Source of the DNA: Niallia circulans NBRC 13626
GTDB taxonomy: Bacteria > Bacillota > Bacilli > Bacillales > Cytobacillaceae
Reading direction: 5' to 3'
NCBI RefSeq assembly: GCF_001591585.1
Contig: NZ_BCVE01000005.1
Coordinates: 248,001-312,000 of the forward strand
Length of the DNA stretch: 64,000 bases
Of the stretch, positions 26,752 to 35,586 are shown piece by piece. Each line of letters begins with the position of its first letter. The first letter of the stretch is position 1. Made by a program: the position numbers and the translations under genes. Below the pieces are notes generated by a model. That model was not told the DNA's origin, searched no databases, and worked only from the letters and a program-made list of their open reading frames with translations.

Positions 26752-28170
26752 ATGTCAACTAATAAAGTATTTTGGTTTGTTGTAGGATCCCAGCATCTAT
26801 ACGGCGAAGAAGCGTTAAAGGAAGTCAAAGCCCATGCACAAACAATGACAGACACTTTAAATGAAAGTGGTCTGCTCCCTTATCCGCTTGTTTTGCAAGA
26901 TTTAGCAGTGAGCGCAGATACCATTACAAAGATGATGAAAGAAGTTAACTACCGAGATGAAGTAGCTGGTGTTATCACCTGGATGCACACTTTCTCCCCT
27001 GCGAAAATGTGGATTCGCGGCACCAAGCTATTACAAAAGCCCTTGCTTCATTTAGCAACACAATACAATGAAAGCATTCCATGGGATACAATTGATATGG
27101 ACTTTATGAATCTAAATCAAGCAGCTCATGGGGATCGAGAGTACGGTTTCATTAATGCACGTTTGAAAAAACAAAATAAAGTAGTGGTTGGCCACTGGCA
27201 GCGCGCAAAAGTACAGCAGCAAATTGCTGATTGGATGGACGTAGCTGTCGCTTATAACGAAAGCTTTCAAATTAAGGTTGCGCGATTTGGCGACAACATG
27301 CGTAATGTCGGGGTGACAGAAGGAGATAAAATCGAAGCACAAATACAATTTGGCTGGACCGTTGATTATTTTGGAATCGGCGACCTTGTTCAATATGTAA
27401 ATGAAGTAAACGAAAATGAAATAAATGATTTATTTGCACAATATGAAGAACTATATGACTTTGACTACGGAAGCTATAATAAGGAAGATTGGGAAGCTAG
27501 CGTAAAAGTGCAGGCAAGCTATGAAATTGCCATTAAACGCTTCCTTGATGAAGGTGGATACAACGCTTTTACCACAAACTTTGAGGATTTATATGGCATG
27601 AAACAGCTCCCTGGTCTTGCTGTCCAGCGTTTAATGGCGCAAGGCTATGGATTCGCCGGCGAAGGCGATTGGAAAACCGCTGCACTTGATCGCCTTCTAA
27701 AAGTAATGAGCCATAACGAGTCAACAGGCTTTATGGAGGATTACACCTATGAATTAGCAGTTGGTCAAGAAGCCGCACTTCAATCACATATGCTCGAAGT
27801 CGATCCAACTTTAGCAAGCAATAAACCGAAAATTATTGTATCTCCATTAGGGATTGGCAATCGCGAGGATCCAGCTCGATTAGTATTTGATGGAAAAGCA
27901 GGAGATGGAGTTGTTGTTTCCATGGCTGACTTCGGTACTCATTACAAGCTTTTAATCAATGAAGTATCCGCATTCGAACCAACCGTTCCAGCCCCAAATC
28001 TTCCAGTAGCTCGGGTATTATGGAATATCAAACCAAATTTTCAAGACGGCGTAAAGGCATGGATCGAAAACGGTGGCGGCCACCATACAGTCGTTTCTCT
28101 AAACCTAACAACCGATCAAATTATCACCTATGCAAAACTAGTTAATTTAGAATATGTCGTGATTAAGTAA
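26752..28170 (+). CDS. araA: L-arabinose isomerase
   Basis: This 472-aa protein starts at ATG behind AGAGGGAAATAGC. It isomerises L-arabinose to L-ribulose. Hallmarks are [16 protein letters not shown] at the N-terminus, [14 protein letters not shown] near 80, [16 protein letters not shown] near 305 (metal-binding Glu), a second Glu in FMEDYTYEL near 330, and the conserved HH in [11 protein letters not shown] near 448. It is about 25 residues shorter than Bacillus subtilis AraA and closer to the ~474-aa lactobacillar form, consistent with the unusual kinase. No arabinose transporter gene is linked. Confidence 0.95.
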   Translation: MSTNKVFWFVVGSQHLYGEEALKEVKAHAQTMTDTLNESGLLPYPLVLQDLAVSADTITKMMKEVNYRDEVAGVITWMHTFSPAKMWIRGTKLLQKPLLHLATQYNESIPWDTIDMDFMNLNQAAHGDREYGFINARLKKQNKVVVGHWQRAKVQQQIADWMDVAVAYNESFQIKVARFGDNMRNVGVTEGDKIEAQIQFGWTVDYFGIGDLVQYVNEVNENEINDLFAQYEELYDFDYGSYNKEDWEASVKVQASYEIAIKRFLDEGGYNAFTTNFEDLYGMKQLPGLAVQRLMAQGYGFAGEGDWKTAALDRLLKVMSHNESTGFMEDYTYELAVGQEAALQSHMLEVDPTLASNKPKIIVSPLGIGNREDPARLVFDGKAGDGVVVSMADFGTHYKLLINEVSAFEPTVPAPNLPVARVLWNIKPNFQDGVKAWIENGGGHHTVVSLNLTTDQIITYAKLVNLEYVVIK

Positions 28171-28180
28171 TGACCTCGGA

Positions 28181-28267
28181 GGGACGGTTCTAGTACTCCC
28201 CGCCCTCCACTTCACAAAAAGGACGGTTCTTGTGATTATTATAAATTCTCACAAGAACTGTCCTTTT
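28181..28267. terminator. GGACGGTTCT-family hairpin (copy 4, with a partial extra copy)
   Basis: A degenerate half-copy (GGGACGGTTCTAG at about 28182) precedes a full hairpin at 28217-28267: AAAAGGACGGTTCTTGTGA pairs with TCACAAGAACTGTCCTTTT. With A-run and T-run flanks it works in both directions between convergent araA and the small membrane gene. Confidence 0.8.
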
Positions 28268-28288
28268 GATTCTTCTACTCTCATTTAT

Positions 28289-28462
28289 TCAACTATTTCC
28301 TCCTGGACCACTACTTGAATTAACTCGATTATAATGGACTATTTCTCCTAATTTATCTGCTTGTTTATTTTCGTCAGGTGCAGTCATTCCAGATTTCTTT
28401 GCGAAAAATAGTACAAGTCCCACCACAATTACCACTGGGGCAAATAGCCATAAAAATATCAT
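28289..28462 (-). CDS. Small single-span membrane protein, unknown function
   Basis: The 57-aa product starts at ATG 28462 behind GGAGGTGTAAAA, a strong site. One hydrophobic span (IFLWLFAPVVIVVGLVLFF) is followed by a charged, then Ser/Gly-rich tail (VNSSSGPGGNS). I recognise no family. The good ribosome binding site and clean terminator support it as a real gene. Confidence 0.6.
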   Translation of the reverse strand: MIFLWLFAPVVIVVGLVLFFAKKSGMTAPDENKQADKLGEIVHYNRVNSSSGPGGNS

Positions 28463-28677
28463 TTTTACACCTCCACATCTATTGTTTAACAATTGCTACT
28501 TAAGAATACGTTTTAAAGAGCTAATTAGTTTCATTTATTTGGAAAAATATTTTATAGTCGATTCTTGTATTTTTTCCACCTATGCCGTCGGTTAGACTTA
28601 TATATTTTAACTCCCAAAAAAGCCACAACTCCATTTAGAATAGCTCTTTTTCTCCATTTCACTTTTCCTTTATTTTC

Positions 28678-29022
28678 TTACTTTACTTTTTCGATGCTTA
28701 TTATTTCTGTTAAAGAAATCAATATGATTTGATGCTCTCCGTTGCTATAATAAACCAAAGCTCCCTCTTGTTCTCCCTTTTTCCAACCATATGATTGTAT
28801 GGCTTTTGCATATCCAAAGGGAATACCATGTTCTTCTGATGCGCTTGACCATTTATAAGTTTTTGTCGTTTCATTTACTCTAATTATTTCAGCATTTCTA
28901 GGAACGGGGAAGCCGAAAAAATCTTTGGAAGATTGATAAGGAAAATAGATAAATAAATAATAGCAGCCTCCTATTAACAGAATTACTAAAGCAAATATCA
29001 AAACTACTTTTTTCTTCAACAT
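28678..29022 (-). CDS. Hypothetical membrane-anchored extracellular protein
   Basis: The 114-aa product starts at ATG behind AAAGGGAAAGC. The N-terminus is a signal or anchor (KKKVVLIFALVILLIGGCYYL). The exterior part is a compact mixed domain (FGFPVPRNAEIIRVNETTK, YAKAIQSYGWKKGEQEGALV). The Cys after the hydrophobic run (IGGC) resembles a lipobox, so it might be a lipoprotein. No family is recognised. Confidence 0.6.
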   Translation of the reverse strand: MLKKKVVLIFALVILLIGGCYYLFIYFPYQSSKDFFGFPVPRNAEIIRVNETTKTYKWSSASEEHGIPFGYAKAIQSYGWKKGEQEGALVYYSNGEHQIILISLTEIISIEKVK

Positions 29023-29408
29023 GCTTTCCCTTTCTAAAGCATTTATTTTAAAATCCTAATATTTATATTCATCATAATATTAACAAAAAAACTTTACTTA
29101 TTAAAAGTACTAAAAAAAATCAGATTAATCGATAGTTCTTCAACTACTGCTTAATATGTATGCATAGCACCATTCTATCAAGAAGAGCCCTTTTATTATT
29201 AGCGATCCCTCTTGCATACCGTAACGAATTTTTGACGAAAAAGAGTCACTTCCCCATTATTGATCAATCGGATTTTCTTCTATTGCGACTAATTCTCCAT
29301 CTGCTCCTAAGCCTTTCAAATGGATCTTGCCACTACTTCAGCCGTTTCTTTAATACCTCGATTAGCTACACTTGGCTGCTTACCAAAGTTAAGCAGCCAT
29401 TTAAGATT
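29023..29408. other. Intergenic region, no supported gene
   Basis: This stretch is AT-rich. One 89-codon frame on the plus strand lacks a ribosome binding site and any domain. The inverted segments TTGGCTGCTTAC / GTTAAGCAGCCA at about 29371-29400 may form a terminator for the M20 gene. Confidence 0.35.
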
Positions 29409-30674
29409 TTATTTACCTTTCTCCAATAGTGGAGCGGTAACCTGTTCTAATCCAACTAAGCCGAGAATTGTTAATAATATTTTTTGTGCCCCAGTATAAG
29501 CGCCGGCAGGGTTATAATATTCCTGCAATGTATGGAATCCTCCACCTTCCCCACCGCCGCCGAGCGTTAAGGCTGGAATCCCTAAATGAATAGGAACGTT
29601 CGAATCAGTGCTACTCGCCTGATCTAGAATCGGTTCAAACCCTAGCGCTGCTGTCGCACATTGAGCAGCTTGCACAATGACACTATTTTTATCTTGTGAT
29701 CCCGCTGGACGATCACCTACCTTTTCTATCTGAAGACTAACTTGTGCTTCCACATTCCAGCGAGCATTTTCTTCTTCTTTTGCTTGCTCCATCAAATGTA
29801 AAAATTTACTTTCGATTATTTCAAGTTCTTCTTGTGAATTCGAACGTAAATCAACTAGCATTTCCGCTGTTTCCGCAATCGTATTAACAGATGTTCCTCC
29901 CTTTATCATGCCTACATTAAACGTCGTCTTTGGTTCAATAGGTGTCGCTAGGTCAGAAATTTTGGCAATTGCTCGCCCTAATGCATGAATGGGACTTGGA
30001 ATACCGAAATTCCCAAAGCTATGCCCACCAGGTCCTTTAAATAAAACATTAAATCTTTTGCTTCCTGTGCCTAAATAAGTGATACGACTTGGATCCCCAG
30101 GCTCAATCGAGATAAAACCATCTATATCTTGACGACTTTCAAATAATGATTTCACCCCTCTTAAATCTCCCAGTCCTTCTTCCCCCACTGTGGCACCAAT
30201 AATAAGATCCCCTTCTGTCTTTATCCCCGCCACAGCAAGCGCTCGAATAATGGTTAAAACAACAGCTAACCCTCTTCCATCATCACAAATCCCCGGAGCA
30301 TAAATTAATCCGTTTTTGCGGACTGCCTTTACATTTGTCCCTCTTGGAAACACGGTATCTAAATGAGCACAAACAACTAAGGAAGGACCTTTCCCGCTTC
30401 CTGGCAGCACACCAAAAACATTTCCTACTTCATCTGTAGTTACTTCCCTAACACCTAACGCTTCTAATCTCTTTTTATACCATTCTCCTTTTTCCTTTTC
30501 TTCAAAAGTTGGTGCCTCTATTTCCGTCAGTTCAATTTGTTCCTCAGTTGTTGCTTCATTATCCTCTTCTAAAAACTCTAGTGCTTTTTGGACTTGCTCA
30601 TTCTCAGCAAGTAGTTTATATACTTGCCCCACCTTCTTGGTAACCCCCTCTGTTTTCTGCTCAACATTTGTCAT
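29409..30674 (-). CDS. M20-family metallopeptidase
   Basis: This 421-aa protein starts at ATG 30674 behind GAGGAGTGCAGATTTC. The zinc-binding core is visible: VVCAHLDTVFPRG near 95, the bridging Asp in APGICDDGRGLAVVL near 128, catalytic Glu-Glu in GATVGEEGLGDLRG near 165, an Asp in GFISIEPGD, and a late His (GGEGGGFHTLQEYY). The lid domain has FKGPGGHSFGNFG. It is most like the tripeptide/dipeptide aminopeptidase (PepT-like) branch. It follows capA on the same strand, so the two may act on wall- or capsule-derived peptides; that link is inferred. Confidence 0.85.
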   Translation of the reverse strand: MTNVEQKTEGVTKKVGQVYKLLAENEQVQKALEFLEEDNEATTEEQIELTEIEAPTFEEKEKGEWYKKRLEALGVREVTTDEVGNVFGVLPGSGKGPSLVVCAHLDTVFPRGTNVKAVRKNGLIYAPGICDDGRGLAVVLTIIRALAVAGIKTEGDLIIGATVGEEGLGDLRGVKSLFESRQDIDGFISIEPGDPSRITYLGTGSKRFNVLFKGPGGHSFGNFGIPSPIHALGRAIAKISDLATPIEPKTTFNVGMIKGGTSVNTIAETAEMLVDLRSNSQEELEIIESKFLHLMEQAKEEENARWNVEAQVSLQIEKVGDRPAGSQDKNSVIVQAAQCATAALGFEPILDQASSTDSNVPIHLGIPALTLGGGGEGGGFHTLQEYYNPAGAYTGAQKILLTILGLVGLEQVTAPLLEKGK

Positions 30675-30869
30675 GAAATCTGCACTCCTCTCTCACTTTT
30701 TAATCAATCATATAAATGAAAAGCAACAACATGTTTATCGTTAATTTGTAATTTCCGAAGGCACTTCCTGCTTACATCGATCCATTCTAAATGGACATCT
30801 TATATTGAAATACACTCCTTATTAAGAACTTAAAAGCTTTTTCCTCTATTTTAAAAATATTCTGTCTTT

Positions 30870-32186
30870 TCAAATTGCGGTTGTATGCTCTTTTAAACGA
30901 ATGATCCCTATATTTCCTTCTAGATTGATTTGCGTACCATATGGCTCAGAAAGTTTAGCAAGTCTTTGCAATATGTCCTGATTATCGGATAGAACCGGCC
31001 AGCCTCTTTCATATCTTTTCTTCCCATAGCCTAATTCCACTGGGTAGAGCTTTAGTTCTGATAATTCACCTTTTTCCATTGTCCAAACTGGAATAACCGA
31101 TTCCCAAATTTTATGATTTGTCCCAAACCCAATTGTGTTATTTTTACTTCTTTTATCTAGTGCATCTGCGACATTATCCGTATGACTTAATTGATACTTT
31201 TCATAAAAGTCTGTTGGTAAATAAGGTACAGTGTCATTTTGAAAAATAAAATTACCTAAGCTGTAAAATATCGGACGATTTTTATAAATTTCTATTCCTC
31301 TTAATACATGCGGACCGTGACCAATGACAGCATGTGCTCCTTCATCAATGCATCTTCGAGCAAACTTCTCCAAAAACTGAGCAGGTAGTTCCTTATCTCC
31401 TTTTCTCATTTCGTGAGCATGAATACTTACAATAATATAGCGAGCTTGTCTTTTGGCCTGTTTAATACTTCTTATGATCCGTTCCATATCTCTTTCATCC
31501 GGTGTAGTCGTTTGTCCTTCTTCTTTGCTTTCTTCGAATAAGTAGTCTCCAAAAGAAAAAATCCCATCGGTTCTTCTTAAAAGAAAGCCTTCTTTAATGG
31601 ATAATTCTTGAGCTGCATTTATATAAGTGGTTGAGGCTATTTGCTTTAAAGTATTCATATTTTCAGGTGTAATCTGGTGGGTGGTTTTATAACGTAGTGG
31701 ATTAATGCCAGGTCTTCCCATCATATCTGGGCGTTGCTCTCCTGCTACCCATGACTCATGAAAGGTGGATGTGGCTGATATTAAGGCAACTCTGCCAGGA
31801 TCTGTCTCTAGATATCTGGGTTCACTCGCATAGGCCAAATTCTGTCCAGCACCTGCATGTACAAAGCCTGACTTATTTAAGTATTTTTCTGTCGCTTTCA
31901 ATCCATCAATAGAATAATCCAAGGTATGATTATTCGCCCATGCAAGGGTATTAAATCCATAATTCTTTAAATCAGACAGAAGTTCTGGAGACCCCATCGC
32001 CCAAGTACCTCCACTTTCTGCTCCGGGAATACCTTCATTATGATGAAGTGTGACTTCTAAATTCGTAAATCGAAAATCAGCTTGATTAATAATTCCAGCA
32101 ATTTCTTTATAGGATGCAGTTTTGACTGGAAGCTTACGTGTGATAAAGGAATCACCAGTCGCGGCAAATGTAATGATATCTTGCAT
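30870..32186 (-). CDS. CapA-family (metallophosphoesterase-fold) protein
   Basis: This 438-aa protein starts at ATG behind GGGGGAGGAAAA. CapA/PgsA-type motifs are FAATGDSFITRK, TNLEVTLHH, NTLAWANNHTLDYS, VSIHAHEMRKGD, AHAVIGHGPHVLRGIEIY and YSLGNFIFQND. Unlike capsule PgsA it has no membrane anchor, so it is probably a cytosolic member. The family is linked to poly-gamma-glutamate synthesis, but many members act elsewhere with unknown substrate. Divergent regulator and downstream M20 peptidase suggest a small peptide-utilisation unit. Confidence 0.82.
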   Translation of the reverse strand: MQDIITFAATGDSFITRKLPVKTASYKEIAGIINQADFRFTNLEVTLHHNEGIPGAESGGTWAMGSPELLSDLKNYGFNTLAWANNHTLDYSIDGLKATEKYLNKSGFVHAGAGQNLAYASEPRYLETDPGRVALISATSTFHESWVAGEQRPDMMGRPGINPLRYKTTHQITPENMNTLKQIASTTYINAAQELSIKEGFLLRRTDGIFSFGDYLFEESKEEGQTTTPDERDMERIIRSIKQAKRQARYIIVSIHAHEMRKGDKELPAQFLEKFARRCIDEGAHAVIGHGPHVLRGIEIYKNRPIFYSLGNFIFQNDTVPYLPTDFYEKYQLSHTDNVADALDKRSKNNTIGFGTNHKIWESVIPVWTMEKGELSELKLYPVELGYGKKRYERGWPVLSDNQDILQRLAKLSEPYGTQINLEGNIGIIRLKEHTTAI

Positions 32187-32359
32187 TTTTCCTCCCCCTT
32201 TATTCTTTTGTTAAATTCGGAATATTTCCTTAATTAACCCTTAAATTAAAGTATAGAGAGACAAAATATCAAAGTCAATAACACATGTTAAAAACCCTGT
32301 AAGATTATCTGACATAATTTTTCTCTCCAATTATTACAGAATTATTACGGAAATTCAGT

Positions 32360-32400
32360 TTGCTCATTATTTATTTCCTATAGTATACTCGAGGAAATAA
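32360..32400 (+). promoter_or_regulatory. Promoter with overlapping 9-bp inverted repeat before the regulator gene
   Basis: TTGCTC (32360-32365) and TATACT (32384-32389) are separated by 18 bases. TTATTTCCT at 32371-32379 and AGGAAATAA at 32392-32400 are perfect inverted arms around the -10. This is a likely operator, most simply for the regulator encoded next. Confidence 0.6.
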
Positions 32401-32420
32401 TAGTCGGAGGCAATGCAATC

Positions 32421-33716
32421 ATGAAAGCAAAAGCTGGGCTGCTCGGCCCAAAAGACTCGGTCCAGAAAATAATGAATATCGCTAAAGAATTCCAGCCCAC
32501 TCTAGAAGTTATTCCATGTATTTATAACGAACCAAGTGACTCGGTAGCAATTGTAGAACAAAAGCAGCAATTTGTTGATTTTTGGATATGTACAGGATAT
32601 ACCCCTTACCATTTGACGAAAAAATTTCACCAGCAGCAATTATTTTTTTATCCACGGTTTAATCAAGGCGCTATTGCCATCATCCTATTAAATATTCTTT
32701 ATAAGGATGGAAAAAACATTGAAAAAATTAGTATCGATAGTTTTTTTAAACAGCAATTTATCGACCTTTATCAGGAAAACCATATTCCTTTAGACCAATT
32801 ACATTTATTACATAATGTCGGACTCTCAACCAATGACATTGTTGAATATCATACTAATCTCTTTCGGAATAGGAAAGTAGATATTTGCATCACCTCCCTT
32901 CGCTCCGTTTATGACAAGCTTGTTTCGCTGAATATTCCTGTCTATCGAGTGACTGCCACAAAAGAGAATATTAAACAAACGATTAGCGAAGGGTTTGAAA
33001 AATGGGAAAAGCTCCATTTCCGTAATTCCCAAATTGCAGTCATGATGATAAAAATTGGGGAAATGATGGATACAGCTGCAAAGGATTCGATTTCCTATGA
33101 TTTACATCGATTAAATTTAAAAATCCAAAATTCCGTATTAGATTTTGCTGAATCTGTTTCAGGGTCTTTTATTACGACAGGTATCGGCAGCTTTATTATT
33201 TTCTCGACAAGGGGCTCGATTGAAAGAAACGGTCAACAAGGAATTTCCCTTCTTTCTCAGATAGAGCTGCTTACAGATTCTAAAGCAAATGTCGGAATTG
33301 GTTATGGGGATACCGCCATGATTGCGGAGAAAAACGCCATTCTAGCACTGGAACATGCAGAGGCATATGGAACCTATACCGGTTTTCTTGTCGATGATAT
33401 AGGAAATATTACTGGTCCACTTCAGCAAAATCAAACCATAGGATTTAATTACAGGGTGACAGATGAAGAGCTTAGCAATAAACTCAAAAAAGCAGGAGTG
33501 ACTATTAGCACCTATAACAAATTGATCTCTATCCAAAAAAATACTGGAAAACATGCAATAACTGCATCAGACGTAGCTGAATGGCTCAAAATGACACCAA
33601 GAAATGCTAGAAGAATACTGACAAATTTAAAAGAACAAGGACTAGCCAAAATAATCGGCGAAGAAGTTCCTCTTACAAGAGGAAGACCAAGAAAGATATA
33701 TCAGATTGGTACATAA
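32421..33716 (+). CDS. Winged-helix regulator with GGDEF/GTP-cyclohydrolase III-like domain
   Basis: This 431-aa protein starts at ATG behind CGGAGGCAATGCAATC. Residues 1-200 form a Rossmann-like receptor without recognised motif. About 205-320 resembles a nucleotide-cyclase-like fold (AVMMIKIGEMMD, ... ANVGIGYGDTAMIAEKNAIL), recalling archaeal GTP cyclohydrolase III, but the metal Asp pattern is not clear. The C-terminus (about 345-431) is a winged helix: ITASDVAEWLKMTPRNARRI and VPLTRGRPRKIYQIG. It is divergent from capA and probably controls capA and the M20 gene. Ligand unknown. Confidence 0.65.
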   Translation: MKAKAGLLGPKDSVQKIMNIAKEFQPTLEVIPCIYNEPSDSVAIVEQKQQFVDFWICTGYTPYHLTKKFHQQQLFFYPRFNQGAIAIILLNILYKDGKNIEKISIDSFFKQQFIDLYQENHIPLDQLHLLHNVGLSTNDIVEYHTNLFRNRKVDICITSLRSVYDKLVSLNIPVYRVTATKENIKQTISEGFEKWEKLHFRNSQIAVMMIKIGEMMDTAAKDSISYDLHRLNLKIQNSVLDFAESVSGSFITTGIGSFIIFSTRGSIERNGQQGISLLSQIELLTDSKANVGIGYGDTAMIAEKNAILALEHAEAYGTYTGFLVDDIGNITGPLQQNQTIGFNYRVTDEELSNKLKKAGVTISTYNKLISIQKNTGKHAITASDVAEWLKMTPRNARRILTNLKEQGLAKIIGEEVPLTRGRPRKIYQIGT

Positions 33717-33717
33717 A

Positions 33718-33762
33718 AGGACGGTTCTTATGAGTCGGATGATCTCACTAGAACCCTCCTTC
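33718..33762. terminator. GGACGGTTCT-family hairpin (copy 5)
   Basis: AGGACGGTTCT pairs with AGAACCCTCCT across about 21 bases, between two convergent genes. Confidence 0.65.
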
Positions 33763-33770
33763 TGCTTCCC

Positions 33771-34055
33771 TTAATTACTGATCACTTCTAAAAGTTTGTT
33801 AATATCTTCTGTAGAAGCCGCATAGAGATGGACATGATTATTCGATCTTACTGCGAAATAGACATTGTTCTTTTTACCTGAGTATCCGTATTTTAATAGA
33901 TTTGAATATTGCTTGGAACTTAGCTGCACTTGCAGATGTATCCCATTTGAATAATCCCCTCCCGCTCCATAGAAATTAGTATTCTGTACCTGATTTACAT
34001 GAAGCTCATTTACAATTCCATCAACACCTGAAAACGCTTGATCATCAGAACACAT
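33771..34055 (-). CDS. Hypothetical protein
   Basis: The 94-aa product starts at ATG 34055 behind GAGGAGTGAATTGAA. It has no signal peptide or membrane segment. The middle is Gly/Tyr/Asn-rich (TNFYGAGGDYSNGIHLQVQL), followed by beta-strand-like NNVYFAVRSNNHVHLY and a C-terminal helix. No family is recognised. The strong ribosome binding site and terminator support translation. Confidence 0.55.
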   Translation of the reverse strand: MCSDDQAFSGVDGIVNELHVNQVQNTNFYGAGGDYSNGIHLQVQLSSKQYSNLLKYGYSGKKNNVYFAVRSNNHVHLYAASTEDINKLLEVISN

Positions 34056-34291
34056 TTCAATTCACTCCTCAAATTCTTTTTCTCCCCTTATTGTACTCCA
34101 CATAGATTCGAAAAAACCTTATTTGTGTACTAATTCACATACATTTCATAAAGGGAAGCAAGAGAAGTTCTTCCGTTTCCCTTTTTAGCTAAAAAAGATT
34201 ATTTTGAATTTTTCTCTTAACATGTTTCTTGTTTTTATCCTTAGTTAAATGCCCACGCTAGAACTTATCCTCTTTTTCTCTTTCTAACCCT

Positions 34292-34320
34292 TTGACAACG
34301 AGCAGGCTTGTTCTTATAAT
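34292..34320 (+). promoter_or_regulatory. Consensus sigma-A promoter for the EamA leader
   Basis: TTGACA (34292-34297) and TATAAT (34315-34320) are both perfect with 17-base spacing, so transcription should start near 34327. Confidence 0.88.
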
Positions 34321-34326
34321 AAATGA

Positions 34327-34425
34327 GGAATGTAATAATAAAACCTGATGTAGGACGTGGATTTTTCTAGAGGAAACTCTATTTTCGCCACACGATTGTC
34401 TTTTGACAATTGTGTGGCTTTTTAT
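34327..34425 (+). ncRNA. Leader RNA with conditional-looking terminator (candidate riboswitch/attenuator)
   Basis: About 100 bases of leader precede the ribosome binding site. A hairpin TAGAG-GAAA-CTCTA occupies 34368-34381. A strong intrinsic terminator follows at 34387-34424: GCCACACGATTGTC pairs with GACAATTGTGTGGC (one G-U pair), then TTTTTAT. The upstream GTGG (34357-34360) can instead pair with CCAC (34388-34391) of the terminator's 5' arm, enclosing the GAAA hairpin, so the two states may be exclusive. A terminator between a perfect promoter and the gene it serves implies regulated readthrough. I recognise no known riboswitch class. Confidence 0.6.
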
Positions 34426-34447
34426 GTTGAAAAGGAGGAAATTTATT

Positions 34448-35335
34448 TTGGCAAAATGGAATTATGCTTTAATCGTTTTTTTAGGTGGCTGCTGTTACGG
34501 AATTTTGTCTACATTTGTTAAACTTGCCTATGCTGCTGGATTTTCGGCAGCTGAAGTAACAGGTGCACAATATTTATTTGGTACAGCCATTACATGGATT
34601 CTTGTATTACTTACAAAGAAATATAAAGTAACGTTCATGCAAGCTATTAAACTCTTATTATCTGGTATTCCGTTTGGGATGACAGGAATTTTCTATTATC
34701 AATCCTTACAAACAATAAATGCTTCCCTTGCAATTATTTTACTGTTTCAATTTGTTTGGATTGGCACGCTTTTCGAAATGGTTATTTATAAGAAAAAGCC
34801 TACAAAGGAGAAGGTCATCTCGATTATTATTCTTCTATTCGGCTCTGTTCTCGCAGGAGGCATTTCTTTAGAAGGGGGCATGGATATTTCCTGGCAAGGT
34901 GCCGGTTGGGGATTACTTTCTGCCTTCACCTTTGCTACTTTTATTTTTCTTAGCGGATCTGTCGGAAAGAACACTGCTCCTCTCCTAAAGAGCGGCCTTC
35001 TTTCCGTAGGTGGCTTATTCGTTGTTTTTCTAGTATTTCCACCGGTTTATTTAATGGATTTCTCTACGTTAATAGGGGTAGCACCATATGGATTGCTGCT
35101 TGGAGTTTTCGGTGCAGTTCTTCCGCCTCTGCTCTATTCTATTGGAATGCCACAAATTGGACCGGGACTTGGCACTATCTTAACAGCTTCTGAGCTTCCT
35201 GTAGCTGTCTCGATGTCTGCACTCGTTTTAGGAGAACAGGTTGGCATGCTGCAATGGATCGGTGTTGCCTTAATATTAGGAGGAATCGCTTTTAGTAATG
35301 TTCGACTATCCAAAGCAAAAATAGCTTCCTATTAA
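34448..35335 (+). CDS. DMT-superfamily EamA transporter
   Basis: The 295-aa protein starts at TTG 34448, 9 bases after AAAGGAGG; a frame extension upstream would begin inside the terminator. Ten hydrophobic segments form two EamA repeats (about 5-135 and 150-285). Landmarks are FLGGCCYGILSTFVKLAYAA, GIFYYQSLQTINASLAIILL and LLGVFGAVLPPLLYSIG, with LTASELPVAVSMSALVLGEQ at about 245-265. Family members export amino acids, sugars or drugs; the substrate is probably the ligand sensed by the leader. Monocistronic. Confidence 0.88.
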   Translation: MAKWNYALIVFLGGCCYGILSTFVKLAYAAGFSAAEVTGAQYLFGTAITWILVLLTKKYKVTFMQAIKLLLSGIPFGMTGIFYYQSLQTINASLAIILLFQFVWIGTLFEMVIYKKKPTKEKVISIIILLFGSVLAGGISLEGGMDISWQGAGWGLLSAFTFATFIFLSGSVGKNTAPLLKSGLLSVGGLFVVFLVFPPVYLMDFSTLIGVAPYGLLLGVFGAVLPPLLYSIGMPQIGPGLGTILTASELPVAVSMSALVLGEQVGMLQWIGVALILGGIAFSNVRLSKAKIASY

Positions 35336-35586
35336 GGGACATTCTACCGATTCCCTCTAAAAACCTATTAAAACGAATAAGAGGATATATCTTTATAAAA
35401 GTAATTAATGGGTATTAATTACTCCTATGAAATCGAGTGTCGGGAAAATAGCACAGAAGGAATCCCACTAAAGAGAACTTACATCGACTAGATGGTTGCT
35501 ATCTCTAGCACACTAAAAAAAGCAGCTGACAATTCAGCTGCTTTCTCTATTATTAGCTTACGTTGAAGATAGTAGATTTCTGTTTC
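35336..35586. terminator. Intergenic region with terminator hairpin
   Basis: This gap lies between the convergent EamA and adhesin genes. AGCAGCTGA-CAAT-TCAGCTGCT at 35521-35542 is a perfect 9-bp stem flanked by A-run and T-rich sequence, suited to ending the leftward adhesin transcript and possibly the rightward one. Nothing else is recognisable. Confidence 0.7.

Noticed and set aside
34343-34361. TPP riboswitch fragment (ACCTGAT-like)
   Set aside because: The other conserved TPP helices and the CTGAGA element are missing.
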